Part shown: in pieces, positions 8,930 through 17,644 of the stretch
How the letters are laid out: each line of letters opens with the position of its first letter
How positions within the stretch are numbered: position 1 is the stretch's first letter
Origin: Ancylobacter sonchi
Lineage (GTDB): Bacteria > Pseudomonadota > Alphaproteobacteria > Rhizobiales > Xanthobacteraceae
NCBI RefSeq assembly: GCF_018390695.1
Contig: NZ_JAHBGF010000010.1
Span: 62,001 to 126,000 of the forward strand
Length of the DNA stretch: 64,000 nt
Direction of reading: 5' to 3'
Made by a program: the position numbers and the translations under genes
Notes under the pieces: model-generated
Seen by the model: the letters and a program-made list of their open reading frames with translations, nothing else
Told to the model about the DNA's origin: nothing
Databases searched by the model: none

Positions 8930-8964
8930 GCGACGTCAGGAGGCATCCGCCGTTTCGACTCTAG
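8930..8964 (+). promoter_or_regulatory. Candidate FecI-type promoter upstream of the TonB-dependent receptor
   Basis: GCGACGTCAGG (8930-8940) and TCGACTCTAG (8955-8964), a near copy of the 7902-7935 site with one extra spacer base. It lies in the 115-base gap between fecR and the receptor start, which is where a FecI-class sigma factor is expected to act. Confidence 0.55.
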
Positions 8965-9027
8965 CTCATCGGGAGGATGCCGACGGGTGGCGGCGTTCGA
9001 TGGGCAATGGGTGCGGCAGGGGTCGAC

Positions 9028-11469
9028 ATGCAGGCGGAAATGGTGAGGGGCGTGCGGCGCACGCTGATGGGCGCGGGATTGGCCGGCGTGTCGTGGCTGG
9101 CTTGCCTGACGGCCGTGCAGGCGCAGGGTGCCACACCCACTACGGCTGCCGCGATGGCCACGGTGTCCGTTCCCGCTGGTCCGCTGGAAGGCGGTCTGCT
9201 GAGCCTCGGGCGCCAGGCCAATCTCCGTCTGCTCTATCCGAGTACGCTCACGGTCGGCCGGCGAACGGCAGGCGTGAGCGGCCAGCTAACGCCGGAGCAG
9301 GCAGTGGCACGCCTGCTCGAAGGCACCGGGCTCGGCTACAGTTTCACCGGTGCGACCACGGTACGCATCTTCGATCCTTCGGCACCCGAAGGCAGTGATG
9401 CGGGAGGGGCGGCCGCCACTGGCATCGCCCTCGACACCATCACCGTCGACGGCCAGGGCGAACTTCCCCCGCCTTATGCCGGCGGGCAGGTCGCCGTGGC
9501 GAGTCAGCTGGGCATGCTCGGCAATCGCGACATCATGGACGCGCCGTTCAACGTCGTCACCTACACGTCGAAGACGATCGAGGACCAGCAGTCCCGCAGC
9601 GTCGCCGACGTGACGAAGAACGATCCCTCGGTGCGCACCACCTGGGCGGATGGCAGTTACTCGAACCAGTTCTTCATCCGCGGCTTTCCGCTCGCCAATG
9701 CCGACATCTCCATCAACGGGCTCTATGGTCTCGTGCCCTACCAGATGGCCGGGACGGCCTGGGTGGAGCGTCTGGAGATCCTCAAGGGGCCCGGCACGAT
9801 GCTGACCGGCATGCCGCCGCAGGGCAGCATCGGCGGCACCATCAATCTCACCACCAAGCGTGCCGGAGACGACCCGCTGACGCAGCTCACGCTCGGCTAC
9901 ATCTCCGACAGCCAGTTCGGTGGCAAGATCGACGTGTCGCGCCGTTTCGGCGACGAGAAGCAGTTCGGCGTGCGCGTCAACGGCGCCTACACCAATGGCG
10001 ACGCACCGGTCGACGGCCAGTCGAACGAACTCGGCGAGGCGGCTCTGGGGCTCGACTATCGCGGTGATCGCGTGCGGCTCTCGGCCGACCTGATCTACCA
10101 GAAGAACTATGCCGACAACCCGGCGCGACCAGTCTATCTGCGGGCAGGCGCCGTCCCGGTGCCAGCGGCGCCGGACGCCTCCGCCAATCTCGGCCAGGAC
10201 TGGTTCTATGCCGATGGCGAGGACCTGCTCGGCATCGTGCGCGGCGAAGTCGACATTACCGACAACGTCACCGCCTACGCCACGGTCGGCGCCCGGCGCA
10301 ACGACTTCCTCGGGCTGTACAATTTCATTTACCTGACCAACCCGACCGGCAATTTCGCCGCCAACGTGTATCTCCAGCCGAACTATGTCGACACACTCAC
10401 CGGCGAGGCCGGCGTGCGGACGAAGTTCGACACCGGCTCAATCCGCCACGAGCTGACCGTCAGCGCCAGCGGCCTGCACAACGAGATGGGCGTGGTGGCG
10501 CCAGTGGTGGCGACTTACTCGTCGAACATCTACGCGCCGACGCCGTTCGCCGAGCCCAATCTCAGCGGCTACGCGACCAGCGCCCCCAAGACCAGCGCCT
10601 CGACCCTGACCAGCTTCGCCGTGGCCGACAGCCTCTATGCGCTCGACGATCGCGTGCAGCTCATCCTCGGCGCCCGCTATCAGAATGTGGAGCAGCAGGG
10701 CTGGAGCGCAGCGACCGGATTGCAAACCGCCGACTATGACGAGGACGCGATCACCCCGGCGGTCGGCATCGTGCTGAAGCCATGGCAGAACACCTCGCTC
10801 TACGCCAACTACATCGAGGGGCTGAGCCAAGGCCCGGTGGCGCCGGCCGGCTCTGTCAATGTCGGACAAGCCTTCGCGCCTATCAAGTCGAAGCAGATGG
10901 AAGCCGGCGTGAAGGTCGATTTCGGCCAGATCACCACCACGCTCAGCGTGTTCCAGATCGAGCAGCCGAGCGGCGTCCTCGACGCGGCCTCCAATGTCTA
11001 CGGCATCGATGGCGAGGTACGAAACCGCGGTGTCGAAATCAACGTGTTCGGCGAGATCACGCCGGCACTGCGGCTGCTGGGCGGCGTGGCCTTCATGGAC
11101 GGCGTGCAGACCAAGACCGCCAACGGCACCTATGACGGCAAGGCCGCCGTCGGCGTACCCGACGTGCAGCTCAATCTCGGCGCGGAATGGGACACTCCCT
11201 TCATCGACGGGCTGACGCTGACCGGCCGGGTGATCTACACCTCCTCGCAATATGCCAGCGTCGACAACATCCAGAGCATCCCCGACTGGACCCGCGTCGA
11301 TCTCGGCGGCCGCTACACCTTCGCGGGCGCCAACGGCAAGCCAGTGACCATCCGCGCCACGTTGGAAAACGCCTTCGACGAGAGCTATTGGGCCGCGGCG
11401 TCCTCCTCCTTCGGCCTCGCCCGCGGCGCGCCGCGGACCTTCCTCATGTCCACCACCTTCAATTTCTGA
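9028..11469 (+). CDS. TonB-dependent siderophore receptor with STN signalling domain (FecA/FpvA-like)
   Basis: Outer-membrane receptor for a ferric siderophore, 813 residues from the chosen start. A signal peptide ends near residue 35 (Val-Gln-Ala-Gln). The secretin/TonB N-terminal (STN) domain spans about 45-115, the plug about 150-290 with FIRGF and ILKGPG motifs, and the 22-strand barrel runs to a terminal Phe (TTFNF). STN domains signal to FecR in the periplasm, consistent with the two genes upstream. ATG 9028 is preferred because GGCAGGGG precedes it and the signal peptide starts there; in-frame starts at 8977 and 9007 exist. Substrate is not determinable; the FhuDB-type partners hint at a hydroxamate-like siderophore. 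Confidence 0.9.
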   Translation: MQAEMVRGVRRTLMGAGLAGVSWLACLTAVQAQGATPTTAAAMATVSVPAGPLEGGLLSLGRQANLRLLYPSTLTVGRRTAGVSGQLTPEQAVARLLEGTGLGYSFTGATTVRIFDPSAPEGSDAGGAAATGIALDTITVDGQGELPPPYAGGQVAVASQLGMLGNRDIMDAPFNVVTYTSKTIEDQQSRSVADVTKNDPSVRTTWADGSYSNQFFIRGFPLANADISINGLYGLVPYQMAGTAWVERLEILKGPGTMLTGMPPQGSIGGTINLTTKRAGDDPLTQLTLGYISDSQFGGKIDVSRRFGDEKQFGVRVNGAYTNGDAPVDGQSNELGEAALGLDYRGDRVRLSADLIYQKNYADNPARPVYLRAGAVPVPAAPDASANLGQDWFYADGEDLLGIVRGEVDITDNVTAYATVGARRNDFLGLYNFIYLTNPTGNFAANVYLQPNYVDTLTGEAGVRTKFDTGSIRHELTVSASGLHNEMGVVAPVVATYSSNIYAPTPFAEPNLSGYATSAPKTSASTLTSFAVADSLYALDDRVQLILGARYQNVEQQGWSAATGLQTADYDEDAITPAVGIVLKPWQNTSLYANYIEGLSQGPVAPAGSVNVGQAFAPIKSKQMEAGVKVDFGQITTTLSVFQIEQPSGVLDAASNVYGIDGEVRNRGVEINVFGEITPALRLLGGVAFMDGVQTKTANGTYDGKAAVGVPDVQLNLGAEWDTPFIDGLTLTGRVIYTSSQYASVDNIQSIPDWTRVDLGGRYTFAGANGKPVTIRATLENAFDESYWAAASSSFGLARGAPRTFLMSTTFNF

Positions 11470-11515
11470 CATGAGCAGGTCTGCACCGCAGCGCACGCGG
11501 CAACCGGGGCGCCCG

Positions 11516-12421
11516 ATGGACCGCCGGCGGTTCCTGGCCGGCTCCGCCCTGTGCTGTGCGACACTTTCCCCGGCGCTTTCACGACCGGCACGCGCCGCCG
11601 CACCGCCGCGCATCGCGTCGACCGACTGGGCGGCGGCCGAGAGCCTGCTGGCGCTCGGCGTCGTGCCGCTCGGCGTGGCGGAGACGGCGACCTATCGCCA
11701 ATGGCTGCCCGACCCCGCGCTACCGGCGGAGGTGGACGACCTCGGCTCGCGGGCGGAGCCCAATCTGGAGCTGCTCGCCGGGCTCGCTCCGGAGCGCATC
11801 TTTGTTTCCAACTGGCAGACCGGCCTCGTGCCGCTGCTTGGCCGCATCGCACCGGTGCAGACGGTGACGATCATCGACGGGCGCGGCGACGCGCTGGGCA
11901 ATGCCCGGGCGGCGCTGACGCAGATCGGCGAGACTACAGGTCGGCAACTACAGGCGCAGGCCTGTCTCGACGCCTTCGACGCCGACCTCGCCCGTTCGGG
12001 TGACCGGCTGGCCGGGCGCCTGTCCCGCCCGGTCTATGTCGGTGTGCTGCACGAGAACGGCACGCAGCTGTTCCTCTACGGTCCCGGCAGCTGGGTGCAC
12101 GATCTGATGCTGCGCCTCGGCCTGCGCAACGCGCTGAAGCGCCCGACCTCCGCTTTCGGCAACGCGCTGGTCGACATCGCCGAGTTGGCCGACAGCCCGG
12201 ACGCAATCCTGCTTTATCTCGATCAGGGAGCGCGTACGCGACGGGCCGAACGGGCGCTCGCGGGCAGTTCGCTCTGGCGGATGCTGCCCATGGTGCGCGA
12301 GGGACGGGTCCGCGCCATTCCACCGTTCTATGCCCTCGGTGGGCTGCCATCCGTCCTGCGGACCCTGACCGTGCTTGATGCCGCTCTCGGAGGCGAGGCA
12401 GGTCGCCGTCTCGATGGCTGA
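11516..12421 (+). CDS. Siderophore ABC binding protein, FhuD-like, with Tat-type signal
   Basis: Periplasmic iron-siderophore binding protein (peripla_BP_2 fold), 301 residues. The N-terminus MDRRRFLAGSALCC resembles a twin-arginine signal. PRIASTDWAAAESLLALGVVPLGV (in two pieces, about residues 35-60) is the typical FhuD opening, and ...EPNLELLAGLAPERIFVSN (about 85-105) is the family's second hallmark. An in-frame ATG at 11471 overlaps the receptor stop region but lengthens the signal oddly, so 11516 is preferred. It overlaps the following FhuB-like gene, suggesting coupling. Confidence 0.85.
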   Translation: MDRRRFLAGSALCCATLSPALSRPARAAAPPRIASTDWAAAESLLALGVVPLGVAETATYRQWLPDPALPAEVDDLGSRAEPNLELLAGLAPERIFVSNWQTGLVPLLGRIAPVQTVTIIDGRGDALGNARAALTQIGETTGRQLQAQACLDAFDADLARSGDRLAGRLSRPVYVGVLHENGTQLFLYGPGSWVHDLMLRLGLRNALKRPTSAFGNALVDIAELADSPDAILLYLDQGARTRRAERALAGSSLWRMLPMVREGRVRAIPPFYALGGLPSVLRTLTVLDAALGGEAGRRLDG

Positions 12422-14411
12422 GGCCGCCGCCGCTCGAGTCCTCCGCAGCTTCCCCGCCTTGCCGGCCTTCGTGTTGGCGATGGCGCTGGCGGCCGGGGGA
12501 CTAAGCGTTCATCGTCTGGCCGGTTCGCTGCCCGTCAGCCTCTGGTGGCGGGCGCTCGCCGATCCCGGCGCCGACGTGCCGATGCTGGTCTTCGCCCAGA
12601 CGGCGGTGCCGCGCATCCTCATGTGCTGGATCGTCGGAGCAGCGCTGGCACTGGCGGGCACGCTTCTACAGAGCGCCCTACACAATCCCATGGCCGACAC
12701 CAGTACGGTGGGCACGGCCTCGGGTGCCTATCTTGCTCTGGCAGCCACATCGATCCATGCGCCGGGGCTCCTCGATCTTGGCCCACAGTGGGTGGCTCTG
12801 GGCGGCGCGGCGCTGGCGGGGATACTGGTCCTGTCCATCGCGCGCGGCGCCGGCTTCGCACCGGTGACGGTCATTCTCGCCGGCCTCACGTTGAACCTGC
12901 TCTGCGGTGCACTCGGTGGCAGCCTTGCCGTGCTGAACCACGAGAACCTGACGGCGCTGTTCGTCTGGCAAAGTGGCACGCTGGCACAGAACGGGTGGGG
13001 CAACGTCATCGCCGTCGCTCCCTGGCTGACGTTGGCAATCGCCATCGTGATGCTTATCCGGCGACCATTGGCACACTTGCAGCTAGGCGACCAGCATGCG
13101 CGCAGCTTCGGCATCCTGCCGTGGCATGTCCGGCTGATCGCCAGCACGGTTGCCGTGGCACTCGGGGCGGTCTGCGTCGCCGCGGTGGGAGTGATCGGCT
13201 TCATAGGCCTCGCCAGTGCGCATCTGGCGCGGCTGCTCGGGGCACGCACGCTGGGCGAGCGGCTAATCTGGTCGATGCTCGTCGGCGTCGTGCTGCTCTG
13301 GCTGATCGACTCATTGGTGCAGTCGGTAGCGGTCTTTCGGGGTGCCCTACCGACCGGCAGCACCGCCGCGCTGCTGGGCGCACCGCTTCTCTTGTGGATC
13401 ATCCTGCGCCGCCGGCAGGTAACGACCGTGCACGATCCTGCGCATACGTCGGTCGCTTGGCGGGCGCGCCGGCCGCTTGGCGCCATCGCCTTGCTGGCCG
13501 CCGGGCTAGCGCTCTGCGCTCTGCTTGCGCTGATCTTCGGCGAGGGAAAAGCGGGGTGGGGCTGGCTGTCAGCAGAGGCAGCGCCGGACATCCTGCCCTG
13601 GCGGGCGCCGCGCGTGCTGGCGGCAATGGGCGCCGGCATGCTGCTGGCGCTTGCCGGCACTCTGATGCAGAAGGTGACCGGCAATGTGATGGCAAGCCCG
13701 GAAGTGCTCGGCATCTCCTCCGGCGCCGCCCTCGGCGTCATGGGATTGCTGTTTGTGGTCCCCGGCTTCGACCGCCTCGGCCTGATGCCGGCAGCCATGC
13801 TCGGAGCGGCGGCGAGCCTCGCGTTGGTGTTGGCCTTCAATTGGCGTTCCGGCTTCGCGCCAAACCGCCTGCTGCTGATCGGGGTCTCGCTCGCCACGCT
13901 ATTCAACGGCGTCGCGTCGGTGGTGCTGGCAATGGGCGACCCGCGCACAGCGGCGCTGCTCGCCTGGATGTCCGGCTCCACCTATCGGGTGGGCGCGAGC
14001 GAGGCCTGTGTTGCGCTGGCACTGGCGGTAACGCTGTTCGTCGCCGCCAGCCTGACGGCACGGTGGCTGGACCTGCTACCGCTCGGCGGAGCGGCACGCG
14101 CCCTCGGCCTCGGTGTGACCAAGAGCCGGGTGACGCTGCTCGCCATCGCGGCGGCGGCGACAGGTGCGGCGACACTGATCATCGGCCCGTTGAGCTTTGT
14201 TGGCCTGATGGCACCGCACATGGCTCGGCTCGCCGGTCTGCAACGCCCGCTCGCGCAGCTAGCCGGATCGGCGCTCATCGGCGGCACCCTGCTGGTGCTG
14301 GCCGATTGGCTCGGACGCAACCTGCTGTTCCCCTGGCAGATTCCCGCTGGCCTGGTGAGCTCCGTCCTTGGCGCACCGCTTTTCCTCCTCCTGTTATGGA
14401 TACGTCGATGA
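12414..14411 (+). CDS. fhuB-like: FhuB-like double-length siderophore ABC permease
   Basis: Fused FecCD permease, 665 residues: two homologous halves of about 330 residues, as in FhuB of E. coli. Both halves hold the QxxxxNPMA/xNVMASPEVLG-type signature (about residues 80-100 and 415-435) and a Gly-Phe-Ile/Phe-Val-Gly-Leu motif before the last helices. ATG 12414 overlaps the FhuD-like stop (ATGGCTGA); further starts at 12375 (TTG) and 12378 (ATG) are in frame. The cognate FhuC ATPase is missing: the next gene encodes an exporter-type ABC protein. The ATPase at 1947-2705 could supply the missing subunit. Confidence 0.88.
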   Translation: MAEAAAARVLRSFPALPAFVLAMALAAGGLSVHRLAGSLPVSLWWRALADPGADVPMLVFAQTAVPRILMCWIVGAALALAGTLLQSALHNPMADTSTVGTASGAYLALAATSIHAPGLLDLGPQWVALGGAALAGILVLSIARGAGFAPVTVILAGLTLNLLCGALGGSLAVLNHENLTALFVWQSGTLAQNGWGNVIAVAPWLTLAIAIVMLIRRPLAHLQLGDQHARSFGILPWHVRLIASTVAVALGAVCVAAVGVIGFIGLASAHLARLLGARTLGERLIWSMLVGVVLLWLIDSLVQSVAVFRGALPTGSTAALLGAPLLLWIILRRRQVTTVHDPAHTSVAWRARRPLGAIALLAAGLALCALLALIFGEGKAGWGWLSAEAAPDILPWRAPRVLAAMGAGMLLALAGTLMQKVTGNVMASPEVLGISSGAALGVMGLLFVVPGFDRLGLMPAAMLGAAASLALVLAFNWRSGFAPNRLLLIGVSLATLFNGVASVVLAMGDPRTAALLAWMSGSTYRVGASEACVALALAVTLFVAASLTARWLDLLPLGGAARALGLGVTKSRVTLLAIAAAATGAATLIIGPLSFVGLMAPHMARLAGLQRPLAQLAGSALIGGTLLVLADWLGRNLLFPWQIPAGLVSSVLGAPLFLLLLWIRR

Positions 14412-16078
14412 TGATCTCGGATCGCCGGCTGGTCGGCGAGGTCGTCCGCCTGCTGCGACCGTTCTGGCCTATCGCGATGGGCGCGACGCTCGCCGGGGTC
14501 GCCGGCGGCCTCGCGACCGCCTGGCTGCTGGCGACGATCAACGCCGCCCTGCACGCGCCGGGCGGGGCTGGACTACCCTTGCTCGCCGCCTTTGCCGGTC
14601 TATGCTTCGTGGCCGTGCTCGGCGAGGTCGCTTCGGATCTCGGCAACAGCTTTGTCGGCCAACAAGTGGTCGCCGGCCTGCGCAGGGACCTGACCGACCG
14701 CATCCTGACGGCGCCGATCGACCGGATCGAACGTTTCCGCGCGCATCGGCTGGTTGCCGCCCTCAATCACGACATCGAAGTGATCAGCGGTTTCACCTTC
14801 GCCTTCTCCAGCCTTGCGATCGCGCTAGCGATCACGATGGGCGGCCTCGTCTATCTCTTCGTTTTGTCGCCCGCGATGGCCCTTGTCGCCATGGCCGCGC
14901 TGGCTGTCGGGACGATGATGCACGCGCGGGCGCGCAACCGTGGCCGGGCGGGATTCGAGGTGGCGCGGGAACGGCAGGACGAACTCCAGCAGCACTACCG
15001 AGCGATCGCCGACGGTGCGAAGGAACTGCGCATGAATCGTGCTCGCCGGCTCCGCATGCGCAACGAGCAACTGGGCGGCACCATCGGCAGTATCCGTGAC
15101 CTGCGGATCCGCGCCATGCGCGTCTACATGACGGCAAACGCCTTCGGCTCAGTCATTTTCTTTCTGGTCATCGGCCTGCTGCTCGCGCTGCAAGCCGGCT
15201 TCGCGCTGCCGGCCGAGACGCTCTCGGGCTTCGTGCTGGTGCTGCTCTATATCAAGGGCCCGATGCAGCAGCTGATCGGGGCGCTGCCGGCCATCGGGCA
15301 GGCGCAGGTGGCGCTGCATAAGCTCGCCAACCTCCGCGATGCCTTCGCCGATGCCGAGAACGGGCTACTGACCACAGATCGCGAGCCGTTCGCCGCCCCC
15401 CGGACCATCGAGATGCGTAGCATCGCCTATGCCTTCCCCCCATCGGCGAGTGTGGCGCCATTCACCGTCGGCCCGCTGGACCTGACGATTCATGCTGGCG
15501 AAATCCTGTTCGTCGTCGGGGAAAACGGTTCGGGCAAGACCACACTGATCAAGCTACTGCTCGGTCTGTACACACCAAATGCCGGCTCCATCCATGTCGA
15601 TGGAGTGGCCGTCACCCCGGCGACACGCGACGCCTATCGCCAGATGTTCTCCCCGGTTTTTGCCGACTACTTCCTGTTCGACGACATCGCCGCCCGGGCG
15701 GAGCCGCCGGACACGGCCAGCCGTCATCTCCGCCGGCTCGATCTGGACGGCAAGGTGACAATCCGCGACGGGCGCTTCTCGACCACCGACCTGTCCACCG
15801 GGCAGCGCAAGCGACTGGCCCTGATTCAGGCCTATCTGGATGAGCGTCCCATCGTCGTGTTCGACGAATGGGCAGCGGATCAGGACCCGGCCTTCCGCCG
15901 TATTTTCTATGTCGAAATCCTCGCGGAGCTGAAGGCGCAAGGCAAAACGCTGATCGTCATCAGCCATGACGATCGATACTTTCATTACGCTGATCGCGTG
16001 ATCCGTATGGAAGGCGGCGAGATTGCCGAGACCATCAATCCGCAGGCCGAGGCGGTACGCAAGGTGAGAAATCCTTAA
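14396..16078 (+). CDS. Cyclic-peptide/siderophore-type ABC protein with fused membrane and ATPase domains (PvdE/SyrD-like)
   Basis: Type IV (exporter-fold) ABC half-transporter, 560 residues. Six helices lie within residues 1-310. The ATPase domain has Walker A GENGSGKT (375-382), signature LSTGQRKR (466-473), Walker B IVVFDEW (486-492) and H-loop SHDD (523). The Q-loop region reads FSPVFADYFLFD, with no Gln, as is usual in PvdE/SyrD proteins. In pseudomonads PvdE carries the pyoverdine precursor to the periplasm. No peptide synthetase is present here, so it may instead export recycled siderophore or take part in uptake. The start at 14396 overlaps the FhuB-like stop; ATG 14408 is also possible. 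Confidence 0.85.
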   Translation: MDTSMMISDRRLVGEVVRLLRPFWPIAMGATLAGVAGGLATAWLLATINAALHAPGGAGLPLLAAFAGLCFVAVLGEVASDLGNSFVGQQVVAGLRRDLTDRILTAPIDRIERFRAHRLVAALNHDIEVISGFTFAFSSLAIALAITMGGLVYLFVLSPAMALVAMAALAVGTMMHARARNRGRAGFEVARERQDELQQHYRAIADGAKELRMNRARRLRMRNEQLGGTIGSIRDLRIRAMRVYMTANAFGSVIFFLVIGLLLALQAGFALPAETLSGFVLVLLYIKGPMQQLIGALPAIGQAQVALHKLANLRDAFADAENGLLTTDREPFAAPRTIEMRSIAYAFPPSASVAPFTVGPLDLTIHAGEILFVVGENGSGKTTLIKLLLGLYTPNAGSIHVDGVAVTPATRDAYRQMFSPVFADYFLFDDIAARAEPPDTASRHLRRLDLDGKVTIRDGRFSTTDLSTGQRKRLALIQAYLDERPIVVFDEWAADQDPAFRRIFYVEILAELKAQGKTLIVISHDDRYFHYADRVIRMEGGEIAETINPQAEAVRKVRNP

Positions 16079-16189
16079 CGAAGCTTGTTCACACGCGAGA
16101 TCGATACGGCCAGCCTAACAGGGCCCGCTCCCCTAGATGACACGCTGGAGTGAACGCCGAGCCCAGCCCATTCGGCGTCGGCTGGGGCA

Positions 16190-16501
16190 CTACCTCCACT
16201 CGTACCAGCAGCGAGTGTACCTGCGGCCCCAGCGATTCCGAACCCGACGACAGACACGAACACGCCTTCCGCGCCGGCGCTGGCCCGGCACCGGGCGAGG
16301 AGGCGGTCCCCACTGTGTCACGTCTGCTGGCGTTCCGTCCGGCGCCGCTCCCACGGCTTCTGTCGCTGGCTCGGGGCCGGCAGGAACAGCGTTCTTCAGT
16401 TGGCCCAAGACGGATGCTTCGGCAGGAGATGCGACAAGACCTGCTGCTGCCCCCGCCCCTACAAGGCCGAGTAATCCGAACAGAAATCCGCGACGATCCA
16501 T
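16190..16501 (-). CDS. Small Tat-signal protein with an arginine-rich tail
   Basis: Hypothetical protein of 103 residues. MDRRGFLFGLLGLVGAGAAA is a clear twin-arginine-like signal, with cleavage likely after Ala-Glu-Ala near residue 29. A Pro/Ala-rich linker follows, then a strongly basic, Arg/Trp/Tyr-rich tail with two Cys over the last 35 residues. Proteins of this layout occur in Hyphomicrobiales and are sometimes annotated as protamine-like; no function is established. ATG 16501 is preferred because GGAG lies seven bases upstream; ATGs at 16513 and 16561 are in frame. It is convergent with the ABC gene at 14396-16078. Confidence 0.6.
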   Translation of the reverse strand: MDRRGFLFGLLGLVGAGAAAGLVASPAEASVLGQLKNAVPAGPEPATEAVGAAPDGTPADVTQWGPPPRPVPGQRRRGRRVRVCRRVRNRWGRRYTRCWYEWR

Positions 16502-16649
16502 TGCGCACTCCATCTCAGCACCGCCGAGCGAAAATACCGTGCGTTTCAGGAGGGTGTCCATGCCAGCCGCTGATCACTCAAGCCGTTACCGTCCCCAAAA
16601 ACCATAAGCGACGTTATTATAACGTGCATATGCCAATGGGAGAGCTGCT

Positions 16650-16736
16650 ATGCCGTTCGGATTGGGGTTTTGGGCCGCTATCGTCGTGGGCTACGTGGTC
16701 AGCTTGGTAGTCTATGATCGCAAACATAAGCACTAA
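16650..16736 (+). CDS. Putative 28-residue single-span membrane peptide
   Basis: Short frame starting MPFGLGFWAA and ending DRKHKH, with a hydrophobic helix of about 18 residues (FWAAIVVGYVVSLVVY) and a basic C-terminal tail. GGGAGA lies six bases before the ATG. Such a neat helix plus positive tail and ribosome-binding site fits a real small membrane protein with its C-terminus in the cytoplasm. No family is recognised. Confidence 0.5.
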   Translation: MPFGLGFWAAIVVGYVVSLVVYDRKHKH

Positions 16737-16898
16737 TCGCTTCTGCGTGGGCGGCCGGCGCGCCTCCAGGCAAGATGCGGTTGATCCAACAATACCCACG
16801 CTACCATTGCCGCTTACCGTGTTGTCGTGCCATCAGCGGAACAAAATTCGAGCGTGGTGGTTCGTCGAACAACGCCTTTGACCGCATGAGATCGACCA

Positions 16899-17246
16899 AT
16901 GTCCGTCACGAAGCACCTTTCGAAGCTCAAGATTTCCGCTGCCCTGCTGTTGGCGTCGTTCATCGGCGCGCCAGACAGCCAGGCGTCGGCGGACGATGGT
17001 GGAATGGGCCCGAAGAAGCTCATCGCCATTCGCGAAAAATGGCAGATGCCGCCGGAAGCGTTGGCTAATCGACTGGGCGTCCCATTCCACGTTTACATCG
17101 CGATGGAACAAGGCGCTCAGCCTCTTGAGAGCCAGCACCTGCTCGCCCTCGAGGCGATTGGGATTGACCAGTGTCTGGCGAAGCAGGACACGCGCTTACT
17201 CGTTCCCGAAGTACGGCTAGCCTTGGGGGCGACCGCCGAAGGGTAG
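16899..17246 (+). CDS. Hypothetical protein with a signal-like N-terminus and an XRE-like helix-turn-helix segment
   Basis: 115 residues, not assigned to a known family. Residues about 10-30 (ISAALLLASFIGAPDSQASA) look like a signal peptide. Residues about 38-90 (KLIAIREKWQMPPEALANRL...) resemble the first helices of an XRE/Cro-type helix-turn-helix domain. The two signals conflict: a secreted protein would not bind DNA. Either the true start is internal (for example the ATG giving MGPKKL at residue 36) or the resemblance is accidental. Ribosome-binding site is weak. Confidence 0.4.
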   Translation: MSVTKHLSKLKISAALLLASFIGAPDSQASADDGGMGPKKLIAIREKWQMPPEALANRLGVPFHVYIAMEQGAQPLESQHLLALEAIGIDQCLAKQDTRLLVPEVRLALGATAEG

Positions 17247-17311
17247 GATCGGGCCGCCAAGGACGAAAATTGAAAGCGGACAATTCGCGGTAGCCGCCGA
17301 CATCTTACCGC

Positions 17312-17623
17312 TTAGTCGATACGCTGCCCCCCAGATCGCAACGCCGCCCCCCGCCGAAGGCCCAGAGATCGCGCTGCCAGGCGGCGCCACGTCATCGGAT
17401 GGAGATGCTGCTCCAGCAACGAGAGCCGTCGCGCCGCCAACTCTGTCGGCACGCCGCCGGCCGCGATCATTGCCGTGAGCTGCGCCGCTCCGGTATCGGG
17501 GATCGGCTTCCCGCCGGTCGCCCAACGACGTGCCGTACGGACGTCCACGCCGAGCGGCCTAGCCACCGCCCTAGGCGAACGATCCAGCCTTGCGAGGGCG
17601 GACTGGAGCTCGGCGGAGGTCAT
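17312..17623 (-). CDS. Small helix-turn-helix protein (putative regulator)
   Basis: 103-residue protein whose first half (LDRSPRAVARPLGVDVRTAR, about residues 13-32) reads as a helix-turn-helix of the kind seen in phage/plasmid-type small regulators: DRSPRAVAR-PLGVDVRTARRW-ATG. The second half is basic and Leu-rich with no clear domain. GGAG lies upstream of ATG 17623; an ATG at 17638 is in frame. It sits next to an integrase remnant, suggesting it came with the same mobile element. Confidence 0.5.
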   Translation of the reverse strand: MTSAELQSALARLDRSPRAVARPLGVDVRTARRWATGGKPIPDTGAAQLTAMIAAGGVPTELAARRLSLLEQHLHPMTWRRLAARSLGLRRGAALRSGGQRID

Positions 17624-17644
17624 GGTAGCTCCGGCCATGGGTGC

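Noticed and set aside
10438-11613. Long open frame on the minus strand opposite the TonB-dependent receptor
   Set aside because: It runs antisense to a well-supported gene; its product is Ala/Gly/His-rich with no known domain, as expected for antisense frames in GC-rich DNA. The same applies to the minus frames opposite 12414-14411 and 37286-40372.
12545-14395. Very long plus-strand frame running from inside FhuB into the PvdE-like gene
   Set aside because: Only the part after 14396 matches a protein family. The earlier part is the shadow of the FhuB-like gene in another frame.
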